This document shows, piece after piece, positions 15,577-25,051 of a stretch of DNA of 64,000 nt (positions are counted from its first letter, which is position 1; each line of letters begins with the position of its first letter). The DNA comes from an uncultured Bacteroidales bacterium. Its GTDB lineage: Bacteria; Bacteroidota; Bacteroidia; Bacteroidales; Paludibacteraceae. Where the stretch lies: contig CAMHOY010000001.1 in NCBI GenBank assembly GCA_946186915.1, forward strand, positions 124,001 to 188,000, read 5' to 3'. Both the position numbers and the translations under genes were made by a program. Below the pieces are notes generated by a model. It did no database searches, was not told the origin of the DNA, and saw only the letters and a list, made by a program, of their open reading frames with translations.

Positions 15577-17560
15577 CCGGTAGCGGACTATAGTCACGGG
15601 AATAACGGAGATGTTGGTCTATATAGCTTTCCGTGAAGTCTATCTTGACATCCGTGATTTCGCCGGCCCCGTTGCGCACAGCGGTGTAAACAGGGTTCAC
15701 AAAACCCTTGTAGGGTGCAATATGAAGTTTGGAGAAACGCTCGAGTATTTCCTGGTGCAGGGCAGGACCTACCTTGACGGCATAGGTCTCTACCATATTT
15801 TTTGCAGCCGCATAATCTCCTTCGGAAGTAATACGCTGTATCTCCGCAAGCAGTTCTCCGAAGAGACGGCGGACTCCTTCGTAGTCATTGATCTGCAAAT
15901 AGTGCTTCCCGTCACGCTCGATGATAGCCAGTTCACCGTCCGCATGGTCATACACCCATTTAGCAATCAACTGACGATCGCGCATGTGCGCTTCCTCTAT
16001 ATCTTTGCCCGGCTCTATACGTACGAGTTGGGTCATCAGACCATTCATGAGTTGCTGATAATAACCGGCTTTATACGCTTCTTCGTTCGGCAGTAAGCCT
16101 AATTCCACCAATTTCGGATCGCCCAAGAAATACAGGCCGAAAAGATCTGCGCGGGCTTCCTCAATAGTCGAAGCGTGCTCTTTGAGCGCATCCTTGGTCA
16201 CACCCGGCAGCAGTTTACCTGAACCATGACCGACACACTCATGCAAGTCGGTATGCAGATCGCCGCAGAGAGCACCGTATTTGTCGTAAATCGCGCGTAT
16301 CTCGTCGTCAATCATGAACTCTTCGTTGAAACCGTTGCCTTTCGCCGCCTCATTGTAGGCATGCATCAGGTTATCAATCGTAACGGACTTGGAACCATAC
16401 TCCTTGCGAATCCAGTTAGCGTTCGGCAGGTTGATACCAATCGGCGTAGCCGGGTAACAGTCGCCGGCAAGGAGGGCAGCCGTGATGACCTTCGCGGTCA
16501 CGCCTTTGACCTCTTCTTTCTTGTATTTGGGGTCTGTAGTGGAGTGCTCTTCAAACCACTGTGCGTTGTCAGAAATCAACTGCGTACGCTTGGTGGCGGC
16601 AAGGTCCTTGAAATTCACCATGGACTCCCATGTACCGGTGATACCCAACGGATCGGAATAAGTCTCCGTAAAGCCGTTCACGTAATCCACGCGGCTATCC
16701 AAATCGCGTACCCACGCAATACAATACTCGTTGAACGCCTTCAGGTCACCCGTCTCGTTAAACTCAATCATCTTTTCGATGGCGAGTTTCTGGGCATCAT
16801 TCTCCGCGTATTTGAGCGCCTCTTTAAGCCAATAAACAATCTTCTCCAATGCTGCGCCATAAAGGCCGCCGACCTTGTACACCTGTTCCTCTATTTCGCC
16901 TTGCTCGTTCTTAACCAGTTTGGAATTAAGACCAATCCAAAGCGGTTCGGGACTATTGTCCTTATGCGCGGCATACCATTTCTCCGCGTCCGCCTGCGTC
17001 ACACCCTCACCGTAATAGTTTCCCGCCGAACCGGCTATCAGATCCACTCCGTCCTGCTGCGTCATACGTTTCGGCATCACCGCCGGATCAAACATAACCG
17101 GAAGGATGGCTTCATCATATTGCACGCCGGCATCTGAGCATGCCGTTACAAACCAGTTTTGGCTGAACTCCGGCAGGAACTTGTCCTCAGAATAATGATG
17201 GTGAATGCCGTTGGAGAACCAGACGCGTTTGAGATAGCGCTCGAAGGCATCGAACTCCTCGTTATCCGTATCATACGGGTAATTCAAATAGAGTGCTTCG
17301 CAAGCGCGACGAATACGCAGATTATACCGCCCGTTCTGGTCAAACAGGATATCACGGCCATATAATGCCGCCTCACTCAGGCAATACACCAACTGTTTCT
17401 GCTGCAGCGTCAGGGCTTCAAACTCCGGCACATCATAACGGAGTATCTCCAGGTCATAAAACTTATCCACGTTATATTGGAAGGTCGAGTGCTGCTTTGG
17501 CTGGCACGCACAAAGCGACACAGCCAAAAGCAGCAGTATTTGAGACTTGAAATTGGACAT
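15566..17560 (-). CDS. Dipeptidyl peptidase III-type zinc metallopeptidase (M49), lipoprotein
   Basis: 664 residues, close to the 675 of the Bacteroides enzyme. Releases dipeptides from peptide N-termini. The zinc motif HECVGH lies at residues 440-445 (within LHECVGHGSGK); the second ligand motif EEARADL is near 467. The signal peptide ends in the lipobox LCAC (Cys19), so the enzyme should be a membrane-anchored lipoprotein in the periplasm or on the surface. The first codons (SNFKSQI) come from a short tandem repeat. Fifth gene of the operon starting at 21067; the 3' end overlaps the aroA fusion. Confidence 0.93.
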   Translation of the reverse strand: MSNFKSQILLLLAVSLCACQPKQHSTFQYNVDKFYDLEILRYDVPEFEALTLQQKQLVYCLSEAALYGRDILFDQNGRYNLRIRRACEALYLNYPYDTDNEEFDAFERYLKRVWFSNGIHHHYSEDKFLPEFSQNWFVTACSDAGVQYDEAILPVMFDPAVMPKRMTQQDGVDLIAGSAGNYYGEGVTQADAEKWYAAHKDNSPEPLWIGLNSKLVKNEQGEIEEQVYKVGGLYGAALEKIVYWLKEALKYAENDAQKLAIEKMIEFNETGDLKAFNEYCIAWVRDLDSRVDYVNGFTETYSDPLGITGTWESMVNFKDLAATKRTQLISDNAQWFEEHSTTDPKYKKEEVKGVTAKVITAALLAGDCYPATPIGINLPNANWIRKEYGSKSVTIDNLMHAYNEAAKGNGFNEEFMIDDEIRAIYDKYGALCGDLHTDLHECVGHGSGKLLPGVTKDALKEHASTIEEARADLFGLYFLGDPKLVELGLLPNEEAYKAGYYQQLMNGLMTQLVRIEPGKDIEEAHMRDRQLIAKWVYDHADGELAIIERDGKHYLQINDYEGVRRLFGELLAEIQRITSEGDYAAAKNMVETYAVKVGPALHQEILERFSKLHIAPYKGFVNPVYTAVRNGAGEITDVKIDFTESYIDQHLRYSRDYSPLPDVN

Positions 17561-17574
17561 TTGAAATTGGAATT

Positions 17575-18450
17575 TTATATTCTCTCCAAAACTGTCTTTA
17601 CGAGTTCTTTGATACGGGGTTTGTAGTCGGTATTCGCCGCCTCAATCTTACGTTGCGCAATCACGCAGCAAACCGTCATAGCGCGGTGGCCCATATGCAA
17701 TGCCAAACCAGCGATGCAGGAACCCTCCATCTCATAATTGGTAATACGCTGTCCCTCGTAACGGAAAGCCGTAATCTTCTCATTGATATCGGGCACTGCC
17801 AAATCAACACGCAGTACGCGACCTTGCGGACCATAAAAACCGTTCGAAGCGATCGTACATCCACGCATCATATCATCGCGTGCAATACGGTCCACGAGTT
17901 CGGGATTAGCAGCCACTACGTAAGGCACAGCAGCTTTCTTCGGATAACCTACAAAGTCCACGAATGCTTTCTCGAAACCGAGGTCAACAATCTTATCGCG
18001 GTCGTGATAGAAAGCAAGCACACCGTCAAAACCGATGGATTTCTGGCTAACGAGGAAAGTACCCAGAGGGATATCCTCTTGCATACCGCCGCATGTACCG
18101 ACACGCACGATATCCAAGCTACGCTTGGTCGCTTTCTCGGTACGGGTTGCAAAATCGATATTGGCCAAAGCATCGATCTCATTCATCACGATATCGCAGT
18201 TGTCTGTACCGATACCGGTGGAGATACACGAGATACGTTTGCCGTGGTACTTACCGGTGATGGTATGAAACTCACGACTCTGTACATCACACTCGATAGA
18301 ACCTTCGTCAAAGAAGGAAGCTACCATATTAACGCGGTCCTGGTCACCCACAAGGATAACTTTGTCCGCCAAAAACTCAGGTTTGAGATGCAAATGAAAC
18401 GCAGAACCATCAGCATTGATGATCAACTGCGAAGCAGGGAAAGTTTTCAT
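17575..18450 (-). CDS. udp: Uridine phosphorylase / nucleoside phosphorylase
   Basis: 291 residues, PNP_UDP_1 superfamily, cytosolic. Cleaves uridine (or a related nucleoside) with phosphate for pyrimidine salvage. Visible motifs: VGDQDRV near residue 35, STGIGTDNCDIVMNE near 77 (phosphate and ribose contacts), VGTCGGMQ near 117, and NYEMEGSCIAGLA near 238 (ribose-binding Met/Glu). Length is slightly above the E. coli enzyme, as in Bacteroidales homologues. Separated by 33 bp from the DUF3467 gene and by 14 bp from DPP III. Confidence 0.9.
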   Translation of the reverse strand: MKTFPASQLIINADGSAFHLHLKPEFLADKVILVGDQDRVNMVASFFDEGSIECDVQSREFHTITGKYHGKRISCISTGIGTDNCDIVMNEIDALANIDFATRTEKATKRSLDIVRVGTCGGMQEDIPLGTFLVSQKSIGFDGVLAFYHDRDKIVDLGFEKAFVDFVGYPKKAAVPYVVAANPELVDRIARDDMMRGCTIASNGFYGPQGRVLRVDLAVPDINEKITAFRYEGQRITNYEMEGSCIAGLALHMGHRAMTVCCVIAQRKIEAANTDYKPRIKELVKTVLERI

Positions 18451-18483
18451 GATAGTTTATGTTATTGGTTATTAATTTCGTTT

Positions 18484-18789
18484 TCAGGCTTCACCGCCGG
18501 TGAAGGACAAGGGCAAAGTGCTGCCGGGTACGGGACCGCCTACGGGTTGAATCGTACCGAATTTTTTCTCATACTGCGCGATATTGTTCTGGAGCGCGCC
18601 CAGAATCTTCTTTGCCTGATCAGGCGTTACTACTACACGCGAAACAACATTCGCCTGAGGGATGCCCGGCATCAGTTGCGCGAAATCCAGTACAAACTCC
18701 GTAGGAGTATGTGCAATCAGCGCCAAGTTAGCAAACACTCCCTGTGCTTTATCCGGAGCGATGTTGATGTTTAATTTTTGTTCTGCCAT
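18484..18789 (-). CDS. DUF3467 family protein
   Basis: 101 residues matching the small Bacteroidota DUF3467 family: an N-terminal beta strand (KLNINIAPDKAQGVFANLA), the motif EFVLDFAQLMPG, and RVVVTPDQAKKILGALQNNI. The function is not known. Cytosolic, no signal peptide. Lies within the operon, 6 bp after the glycosyltransferase gene. Confidence 0.88.
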   Translation of the reverse strand: MAEQKLNINIAPDKAQGVFANLALIAHTPTEFVLDFAQLMPGIPQANVVSRVVVTPDQAKKILGALQNNIAQYEKKFGTIQPVGGPVPGSTLPLSFTGGEA

Positions 18790-18795
18790 AATATC

Positions 18796-19974
18796 TTACC
18801 ATTTATTTGTTTTACGTTTAGGAACCACCAGCATCCATGCATTCACCAGCGGTAACAGGATGTCAAACCCCAGCACGGACCACATGGTGAAACGATGCAG
18901 CCCCATCCTGCGTGCCGAAGTATTCAGAACGGCCGTTTGCAGTATCCAGCGTACGAGGAACAACCCTATCGCAGCCATTACAGGAATCATCGCCGTGATA
19001 TCCGTCCATTCATCCCAACGGCCGAAGACAAGAATCAGAATGACCGTTGCGTAGAAAAGTCCGCGTGTCAAAGGCTCGAACAACAACCTGCTTTTCGTAA
19101 TAGTCCGGTACGCCGGGGAGACAGACAGGTGACGGCGTTTCTGCAACAACCACTCGCGCAACGAAGTCTTGGCCAACGACCACATATAACTCTCGCGGTT
19201 CAACGCCACGGTTGTATTGGTCTTCGTTGCCACATGGTTGACAAAGAGATCGTCATCGCCTGCACGGTTGGTCATCAGATGGGTAAAACCGCCCGACTCA
19301 AAGAAGAGTGACTTGCGGTATGCCAAATTACGCCCAACGCCCATATACGGGTGACCGCACAAGGCGGCTCCCAGATAATGCAGACCATTGAATAAGGTAT
19401 CAAAACGTACCAGACGATTGACAAAACCTTTATCGTAAAAATACGGGCTGAAACCCAAGACGATGTCTTTCGTTGCCTGTGCCATCATGGTACGAATCCA
19501 ATGATTCGACTCCGGCCGGCAATCGGCATCCGTCAATAACAGCCATTCATATTGCGCAGCCTTGGCGCCCAAGGTTAATGCCAGTTTCTTCGTAGAACCA
19601 ACGCGCGCACCCAAAGGAACAAAAGTCATATGCAGACGCGGATCCTGCGTCAGATAGTATTCTACCACCTCGCGCGTGTTGTCCTCCGACCCGTCATCCA
19701 CGACAATTACTTCGAACGTAGGGTAATCCTGTGTAAGTAATGCTTGAAGGTATTGTGAAAGATTATAGCTCTCGTTGTGCGCGGAGATAATCACCGAGAC
19801 TCCGGGGAATTCGTCTTGCTGCAATTTGTCATTTGACAGTGCGCACTTCTTGTCCTTCCGTATCCTCCGCGCCGGCGCAGCCAAGTAACGGCTGTACCAA
19901 TAAACCTGCAGGATAAAGAACAACGCCAACGCGCCAAGCAATATCCATTCTAATATCGAGAAATCCAACGACAC
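18796..19974 (-). CDS. Membrane glycosyltransferase, family 2
   Basis: 392 residues. One N-terminal membrane helix (8-30), then a GT-A domain: VSVIISAHNES near 58, VVDDGSEDNT near 94, the metal-binding TDADCRPE near 146, GDDDLFV near 238, and QKRRH (a QxxRW-like acceptor motif) near 277. Three C-terminal membrane segments follow. It probably adds a sugar to an envelope glycan or lipid; the acceptor is unknown. Residues 44-52 (CALSNDKLQ) fall on a short tandem DNA repeat. A paralogue lacking its N-terminus is fused to AroA in the same operon. Confidence 0.88.
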   Translation of the reverse strand: MSLDFSILEWILLGALALFFILQVYWYSRYLAAPARRIRKDKKCALSNDKLQQDEFPGVSVIISAHNESYNLSQYLQALLTQDYPTFEVIVVDDGSEDNTREVVEYYLTQDPRLHMTFVPLGARVGSTKKLALTLGAKAAQYEWLLLTDADCRPESNHWIRTMMAQATKDIVLGFSPYFYDKGFVNRLVRFDTLFNGLHYLGAALCGHPYMGVGRNLAYRKSLFFESGGFTHLMTNRAGDDDLFVNHVATKTNTTVALNRESYMWSLAKTSLREWLLQKRRHLSVSPAYRTITKSRLLFEPLTRGLFYATVILILVFGRWDEWTDITAMIPVMAAIGLFLVRWILQTAVLNTSARRMGLHRFTMWSVLGFDILLPLVNAWMLVVPKRKTNKW

Positions 19975-19981
19975 CGGTTGC

Positions 19982-21067
19982 TTACCCCTTCACTACTTTG
20001 ATTTTATAAACATGCGTTGACGAGCCATCCTCCGCCTTCACGGTGATAACCCATGGCTTGCCGCCAATCTCGCCGGGCACGACACTCATCTCCTGCGTAT
20101 CCAGTTTGCGACCGTTGAAACGCGCTTTCTCTCCTTTAATATTGGTCAGCGTACCTATACCGCGCAAGCCCTCGATCTTCACGCCCTCACCGGCTACGAG
20201 TTTATACGTCTGCTCCTTCTCGGTGTCGGGATTGAATTCTTTCCACTCCTTACCGTTGATGAGCAGCTTGTCAATGCGCGACGAATAAATCAGTTCTACA
20301 TCATCCACATACAAGGCATTACCGTCATACAAACCATCGTTTGCGCGGAAAGCGGGATAATTACCTGCGGAGAAGATGACGTTGCACATCGTCGGACGTC
20401 CGCTGCTCTTGTATAAAACAGGCACTTTGATTTGCGTCCACTCGTTGTACTTGGCACGAGCGCGATACCAACCCTCCGCCACTTGTTTTACAGGATGATC
20501 CGTTCCGCATTCATTGCCGTCTGTAGCCGTACGGATATCGCTCTCTTCATTGACGCGCTCGGTAGCCGTACAACCACCTGCTTTATTCTTATAAGAGGCA
20601 CTTCTGGCTGTTCCTATCCAGGAATAAAAGAGCAGATGAAAATCCTCTTTCTCGGTGTTGGCGCCCGTACGTTTCACCCAGACTACCATCGTATCCGGAC
20701 GGTATTTCCATTCGATACCGCCTTCCGTTCCGGCCGTTGCGCTATTCAGGTTCAGGCCTTTCAAATATTGCCAGGGATAACCAAGCGACATATAACCCGG
20801 GCCTATGGCGCCGAGGTGCAGTTTCGGAATACCGACAGAGCGATCCGTCACATAAGCACAATAGCCCGTGCGACCTTGCTTCTGGTACATAAACGTGAAT
20901 TTAGAACCTACTTGGCTCACATTCGAGCCATGCCAGTCTTTCAACTGCGCATCACCTTTGAACTTCTCCGACCAGTTCTCAAAATGCGGGTCGGGCAATT
21001 GCTGCGCACGCATCGCTGTCATAGCGAATAACGCCAGCCCAATAAGGGTAATTTGTTTCATTCTCAT
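19982..21067 (-). CDS. Secreted PCMD-domain protein (putative carbohydrate-binding)
   Basis: 361 residues from the ATG at 21067 (MRMKQITLIGLALFAM), with a signal peptide ending at RAQQ. The beta-rich PCMD domain begins at LPDPHFENW and spans to about residue 260 (LYVDDVELIY). The C-terminal about 90 residues form an Ig-like domain (LLINGKEWKEFNPD to VYKIKVVKG). The family is widespread in Bacteroidota; its role in glycan metabolism is only presumed. The longer ORF start (21124) is rejected because the promoter box at 21090-21097 lies inside it. First gene of the six-gene operon. Confidence 0.85.
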   Translation of the reverse strand: MRMKQITLIGLALFAMTAMRAQQLPDPHFENWSEKFKGDAQLKDWHGSNVSQVGSKFTFMYQKQGRTGYCAYVTDRSVGIPKLHLGAIGPGYMSLGYPWQYLKGLNLNSATAGTEGGIEWKYRPDTMVVWVKRTGANTEKEDFHLLFYSWIGTARSASYKNKAGGCTATERVNEESDIRTATDGNECGTDHPVKQVAEGWYRARAKYNEWTQIKVPVLYKSSGRPTMCNVIFSAGNYPAFRANDGLYDGNALYVDDVELIYSSRIDKLLINGKEWKEFNPDTEKEQTYKLVAGEGVKIEGLRGIGTLTNIKGEKARFNGRKLDTQEMSVVPGEIGGKPWVITVKAEDGSSTHVYKIKVVKG

Positions 21068-21089
21068 AATTACATAACCTTTGCGGCTG

Positions 21090-21120
21090 CAAAGGTACAA
21101 AAAAAAAATGACATACGCAA
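21090..21120 (-). promoter_or_regulatory. Promoter of the PCMD-to-aroA operon
   Basis: Minus strand: TTG at 21118-21120, 20-base spacer, TACCTTTG at 21090-21097. Fixes the start of the PCMD gene at 21067. Confidence 0.8.
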
Positions 21121-21158
21121 GCATATGCCATTCTTTTTCTAATTTTTAGGTCAAAGAC

Positions 21159-22118
21159 CTATAACATCCGCACGACACAGATACTATACAACATACCCAA
21201 CAACATCGTGAATTTAACCAGTTGCTGGCATGTCTTGTAATCACTCGGAATCTTGGCGGACCATAGGAGTCCGAGCGATCCCAGTATCGGGATAGCAATG
21301 CCGAAAAGGATATAACGCGTACTGAGACTACTCCATCCTGTCGGGAAAGGCAACACATGATACCACAGGTGACCAATGACAGCCAATGTAAAAACGAGGA
21401 GTGCGGTCACGAAGATCTTCGACCATAATTCCCCCCACACTACAGGCATCGAGTGACACTCCAATTCCCGGTCTCCCATCTGGTCCTGCATGTCCTTCAC
21501 TATCTCGCGAACCCAGGTCAGCAGGAAAGCAAAAAGGGCAAAACCGCCGAGCCATGCATACAGATCATGTACCAGAGTAGTATAAGGCAAAATAGTCGCG
21601 TACAGCAGTTGCAGTTGCGCTACATTCGCCATCGCTACCATCATCGGAGTCATCGCCGCCAAGAGGGCTATTGTCAGGTTACCTACCATAAAGAGGCGTT
21701 TGTAACTGGACGAATAGAACCATAGTAATCCGGGAACAAGTATAAAGACAGAACCGATAGTCCAACTGCGCAACAACACGGCTGACGCCACTCCGCACAG
21801 CGCGCCAGCACTACTCAAGGCTACACTCAACTGCATCGCAGCAGGTTTGCTGACAGTGCGCGTCACGATAAGCTCATCCGGACGATTGATACGGTCGATC
21901 TTTACATCAAAATAATCGTTGATCACATATCCTCCGGCTGCTATCAAGACGATGGCTAACGTGAGTAACAGCAACACATACCAAGGCAATTGTTCACCAA
22001 AAGCGAAACGATCCAGAACCGGCACCGCCACCCATTTCTCCATTAGCCATACCAGCGCGGCAAGGAAGAGCAGATTGCTCCACCTTACCAAACGCATTAT
22101 GTCTTTAAAGAGTTCCAT
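21159..22118 (-). CDS. UbiA-family prenyltransferase
   Basis: 319 residues, about nine transmembrane helices. The two Asp-rich motifs that bind Mg-prenyl diphosphate are present: NDYFDVKIDRINRPD near residue 67 and REIVKDMQDQMGD near 203. The sequence pattern is that of the geranylgeranylglycerol-phosphate synthase-like UbiA proteins of Bacteroidota; the true acceptor is not known. The start codon overlaps the stop of the upstream GH13 gene by one base (TAATG), suggesting coupled translation. Confidence 0.88.
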   Translation of the reverse strand: MELFKDIMRLVRWSNLLFLAALVWLMEKWVAVPVLDRFAFGEQLPWYVLLLLTLAIVLIAAGGYVINDYFDVKIDRINRPDELIVTRTVSKPAAMQLSVALSSAGALCGVASAVLLRSWTIGSVFILVPGLLWFYSSSYKRLFMVGNLTIALLAAMTPMMVAMANVAQLQLLYATILPYTTLVHDLYAWLGGFALFAFLLTWVREIVKDMQDQMGDRELECHSMPVVWGELWSKIFVTALLVFTLAVIGHLWYHVLPFPTGWSSLSTRYILFGIAIPILGSLGLLWSAKIPSDYKTCQQLVKFTMLLGMLYSICVVRML

Positions 22119-23758
22119 TATTTGATACGCAGTATCACTCCCGTCCAGGCCGGCAATACAATCTCCGTCTCGCCATCCGGCACAAAGTTCACTTCATACT
22201 TCCCGCCACGCAGCAGATCCGTACCCATAGCGTTAGCCTTGCCGTCCAGACCTAAATACACGAAAGCATCATCGGGTATACGCACGTTGACATGCTGCTC
22301 GCGATCATGGAAATTAACTACCACCAACAGTGTTTCACCTTTTGCATGACGCAAAAAAGCAAAATGTTGCTGGCGGTCAAAGCCCACGCCTTGCGCATAG
22401 GTAACGTCATACATCTGACCTTTTTGAATCGCCTTGTCGTCCCGCGCAACAGTCAGCAAGCGCTGGTAGAAAGCACGTAAATCTTTTTGTTCCGGTGATA
22501 ATTTTGCGCCATCGAACTTTCCTTTATTCGCCCACGCCTGCAAGCTCTTCACGCCCCAGTAGTCAAAGATCGTCGTACGACCATCCATACCGCTGAAACC
22601 TTCCATATCCATGCCGCGTTCGCCTAACTCCTGTCCGGAATAGATCATCAGCGGACATTGGTTCAACGTAGCCGCAACGACCATCGCCGGTTCAGCACAA
22701 CGACCGTCTCCGCAGAAAAAGCCGCTGGCCAGACGTTGCTCGTCATGATTTTCAAGGAAATAGAGCATGTGGTTGATGCGTGCATCGCCATGTTGCATCC
22801 ATTGGTGCGTAATACCGTCCGCAGCCCAACCCCTGCTTGTCACACCGCGCAGGTACTCGTACATACCTACCTTGTCGTACAAGTAATCGAAACCCGCCGA
22901 CAGATAGGAATCATATCTATACGGGTCGTAGCATTCGCCGATAAAGAGAAATTTCTTGTATTTCTTCTTCACCTGCGCAATAGCCCACATGAAGAACTCC
23001 ACCGGAACCATCTCGGCCATATCCACCCGCACGCCGTCAATGCCTTTGCTTGCCCAGAAAAGCAAGATATTCAACATCTTGGGCCATAGCGAAGGGATAG
23101 GATCAAATTGCTTCTCCATCCCTCCCTGGTAAAAGACACCGTAGTTCAACTTCACCGTCTCATACCAGTCGTTCTCCGATGGATGACTGGTAAAACAGTC
23201 ATTACCGGTTACCTTCGCGGGATACTCTTCATACCCCAGCAAATCCTTGTCCATCGTGAACCGCTGACCGGGAAGATAATAAAAATCATTCAGCGGAGAG
23301 AAAGCCCACTCGGGATGGTCTCCTTCGCCCAAATCTTTGACAGACGCAGGCTTGCACACACTCTTGTACTCACGGCTCACATGATTAGGCACGAAGTCAA
23401 TAATGACACCTAACCCGGCCTCATGCGTACGCTTGACGAGGTCTTCAAACTCCGCCATCCGTTTGGATTCGTTCTTCGCCAAATCCGGATCTACATCGTA
23501 ATAATCCGTGATAGCATATGGAGAACCAGCCTTACCTTTGGTAATCGCCGGATTGTTATACTCCGCTGTAGCGTGACGAATAACGCCGGTGTACCAAACG
23601 TGCGTGGCGCCCAGATCCGCTATGGCCTTGAGCGCTCGCTCGTTGATATCGACAAATCGTCCGCAGCCGTTCTCCTCTTTCGTGCCGTTATGTTTGCGCG
23701 TCTCATTATAGTTCGCAAACAGGCGCGGAAAGAGTTGATAAATGATTGCTTTACTCAT
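22118..23758 (-). CDS. Cytosolic GH13 alpha-amylase family enzyme
   Basis: 546 residues without signal peptide, so it should act on imported maltodextrins. GH13 motifs in order: IIDFVPNH (near 120), GVRVDMAEM with the nucleophile Asp (near 240), GECYDP with the acid/base Glu (near 276), LENHDEQR with the third Asp (near 345). The C-terminal beta domain ends at VILRIK. It lies between ackA (4-bp ATGA overlap) and ubiA (1-bp overlap), linking sugar breakdown with acetate formation in one transcript. Confidence 0.9.
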   Translation of the reverse strand: MSKAIIYQLFPRLFANYNETRKHNGTKEENGCGRFVDINERALKAIADLGATHVWYTGVIRHATAEYNNPAITKGKAGSPYAITDYYDVDPDLAKNESKRMAEFEDLVKRTHEAGLGVIIDFVPNHVSREYKSVCKPASVKDLGEGDHPEWAFSPLNDFYYLPGQRFTMDKDLLGYEEYPAKVTGNDCFTSHPSENDWYETVKLNYGVFYQGGMEKQFDPIPSLWPKMLNILLFWASKGIDGVRVDMAEMVPVEFFMWAIAQVKKKYKKFLFIGECYDPYRYDSYLSAGFDYLYDKVGMYEYLRGVTSRGWAADGITHQWMQHGDARINHMLYFLENHDEQRLASGFFCGDGRCAEPAMVVAATLNQCPLMIYSGQELGERGMDMEGFSGMDGRTTIFDYWGVKSLQAWANKGKFDGAKLSPEQKDLRAFYQRLLTVARDDKAIQKGQMYDVTYAQGVGFDRQQHFAFLRHAKGETLLVVVNFHDREQHVNVRIPDDAFVYLGLDGKANAMGTDLLRGGKYEVNFVPDGETEIVLPAWTGVILRIK

Positions 23759-24945
23759 ACCAGCGCAGCTGTATCACTTGCAATCATCAATTCTTCATCA
23801 GTCGGGATGAGGCATACGGTCACCTTAGAGCCTTTCTTGGAAATAATACGCTCCTCTCCGCGGCACTTGTTAGCCTCTTCGTCCAACTCGATACCGAGGA
23901 AACTCAATCCTTTCATCACCTCTGCGCGAATATACGGATCGTTCTCACCGATACCTGCCGTAAATACAAGAATATCAATGCCGTTCATCGCAGCAGCATA
24001 AGCGCCGATGTATTTCTTCAGGCGGTAGATGAACATCTTACGCGCCAAGTCCGCACGCTTGTTGCCCTCATTGATAGCCGCCTCTATGTCGCGGCAGTCG
24101 CTCGAAACACCGGAAATGCCTAACAGTCCCGATTTCTTATTCACAAGGTTATTGAACTCGGCCGTACTCAGGTGCTCCTTATCCATAATGAACGTAGCTG
24201 CTCCCAGATCCAAATCACCGGCACGGGTACCCATAACCAGTCCCTCAACCGGCGTCAGACCCATACTCGTATCTACGCTCTTACCATCCATTACGGCCGT
24301 GCAACTTCCGCCACCACCGATATGTGCGGTAACGATCTTCTTGCCCCTCGGGTCCACACCTAAGAACTCACACACACGTGCGCTCACGTAGCGATGGCTC
24401 GTGCCGTGGAAACCGTAACGACGAATCGCGTATTTCTCATATAACTCATATGGAAGCGCGTACATGTACGCGTAGTCCGGCATCGTCTGGTGGAAAGCCG
24501 TGTCAAAAACAGCCACTTGAGGTACGCCCGGCAGAATCTTCTCGATGGCATCAATACCCTTCAGATTCGCGGGGTTGTGCAGCGGAGCCAGGTCAATGCA
24601 TTCCACGATTTGCGCCTTCACTTCCGGTGTAATGAGCACGGATTTATTGAATTTCTCACCGCCATGGACAACACGATGACCTACTGCATTAATCTCTTTG
24701 AGGTCTTTGATGCAACCGATCTCCGGATCCACCAATTTCTCCAGAATCAGTTCAATACCTACCGTATGCTCCGGTATGGATTTTTCAAATTTCACTTTCT
24801 CTCCATTCGGCAGTTTTACCAACAGGAAAGAATCCGGCAAGCCGATTTTCTCAATTCCGCCTTGCGCCATTACTTTTTTGCTCTCCATCTCAAAGAGCTT
24901 GTACTTGATACTACTGCTACCGCAGTTTAAAACCAAGATTTTCAT
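23755..24945 (-). CDS. ackA: Acetate kinase
   Basis: 396 residues, the usual length. Converts acetyl phosphate plus ADP to acetate plus ATP. Motifs: NCGSSSIKYKLFE at residues 6-18, YGFHGTSHRYVS near 178, HIGGGGSCTAV near 210, FTAGIGENDP near 327. Downstream of pta with a 106-bp spacer in which I see no promoter of the standard type. Confidence 0.97.
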   Translation of the reverse strand: MKILVLNCGSSSIKYKLFEMESKKVMAQGGIEKIGLPDSFLLVKLPNGEKVKFEKSIPEHTVGIELILEKLVDPEIGCIKDLKEINAVGHRVVHGGEKFNKSVLITPEVKAQIVECIDLAPLHNPANLKGIDAIEKILPGVPQVAVFDTAFHQTMPDYAYMYALPYELYEKYAIRRYGFHGTSHRYVSARVCEFLGVDPRGKKIVTAHIGGGGSCTAVMDGKSVDTSMGLTPVEGLVMGTRAGDLDLGAATFIMDKEHLSTAEFNNLVNKKSGLLGISGVSSDCRDIEAAINEGNKRADLARKMFIYRLKKYIGAYAAAMNGIDILVFTAGIGENDPYIRAEVMKGLSFLGIELDEEANKCRGEERIISKKGSKVTVCLIPTDEELMIASDTAALV

Positions 24946-25051
24946 AATTTAAATGAATTTAAATTTTGGAGTTTCGGCTTCATCGAGTTGCGTAAGCGAG
25001 CATACACTCGACTAGCACGAACCTTCATGTGTATTATGTTTTAAAGGTTGT

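Noticed and set aside
17653..18774. Long plus-strand ORF (373 codons) opposite uridine phosphorylase
   Set aside because: It is antisense to two genes with strong family motifs and is rich in His, Thr and Arg, as expected for a reverse-strand shadow in this codon usage.
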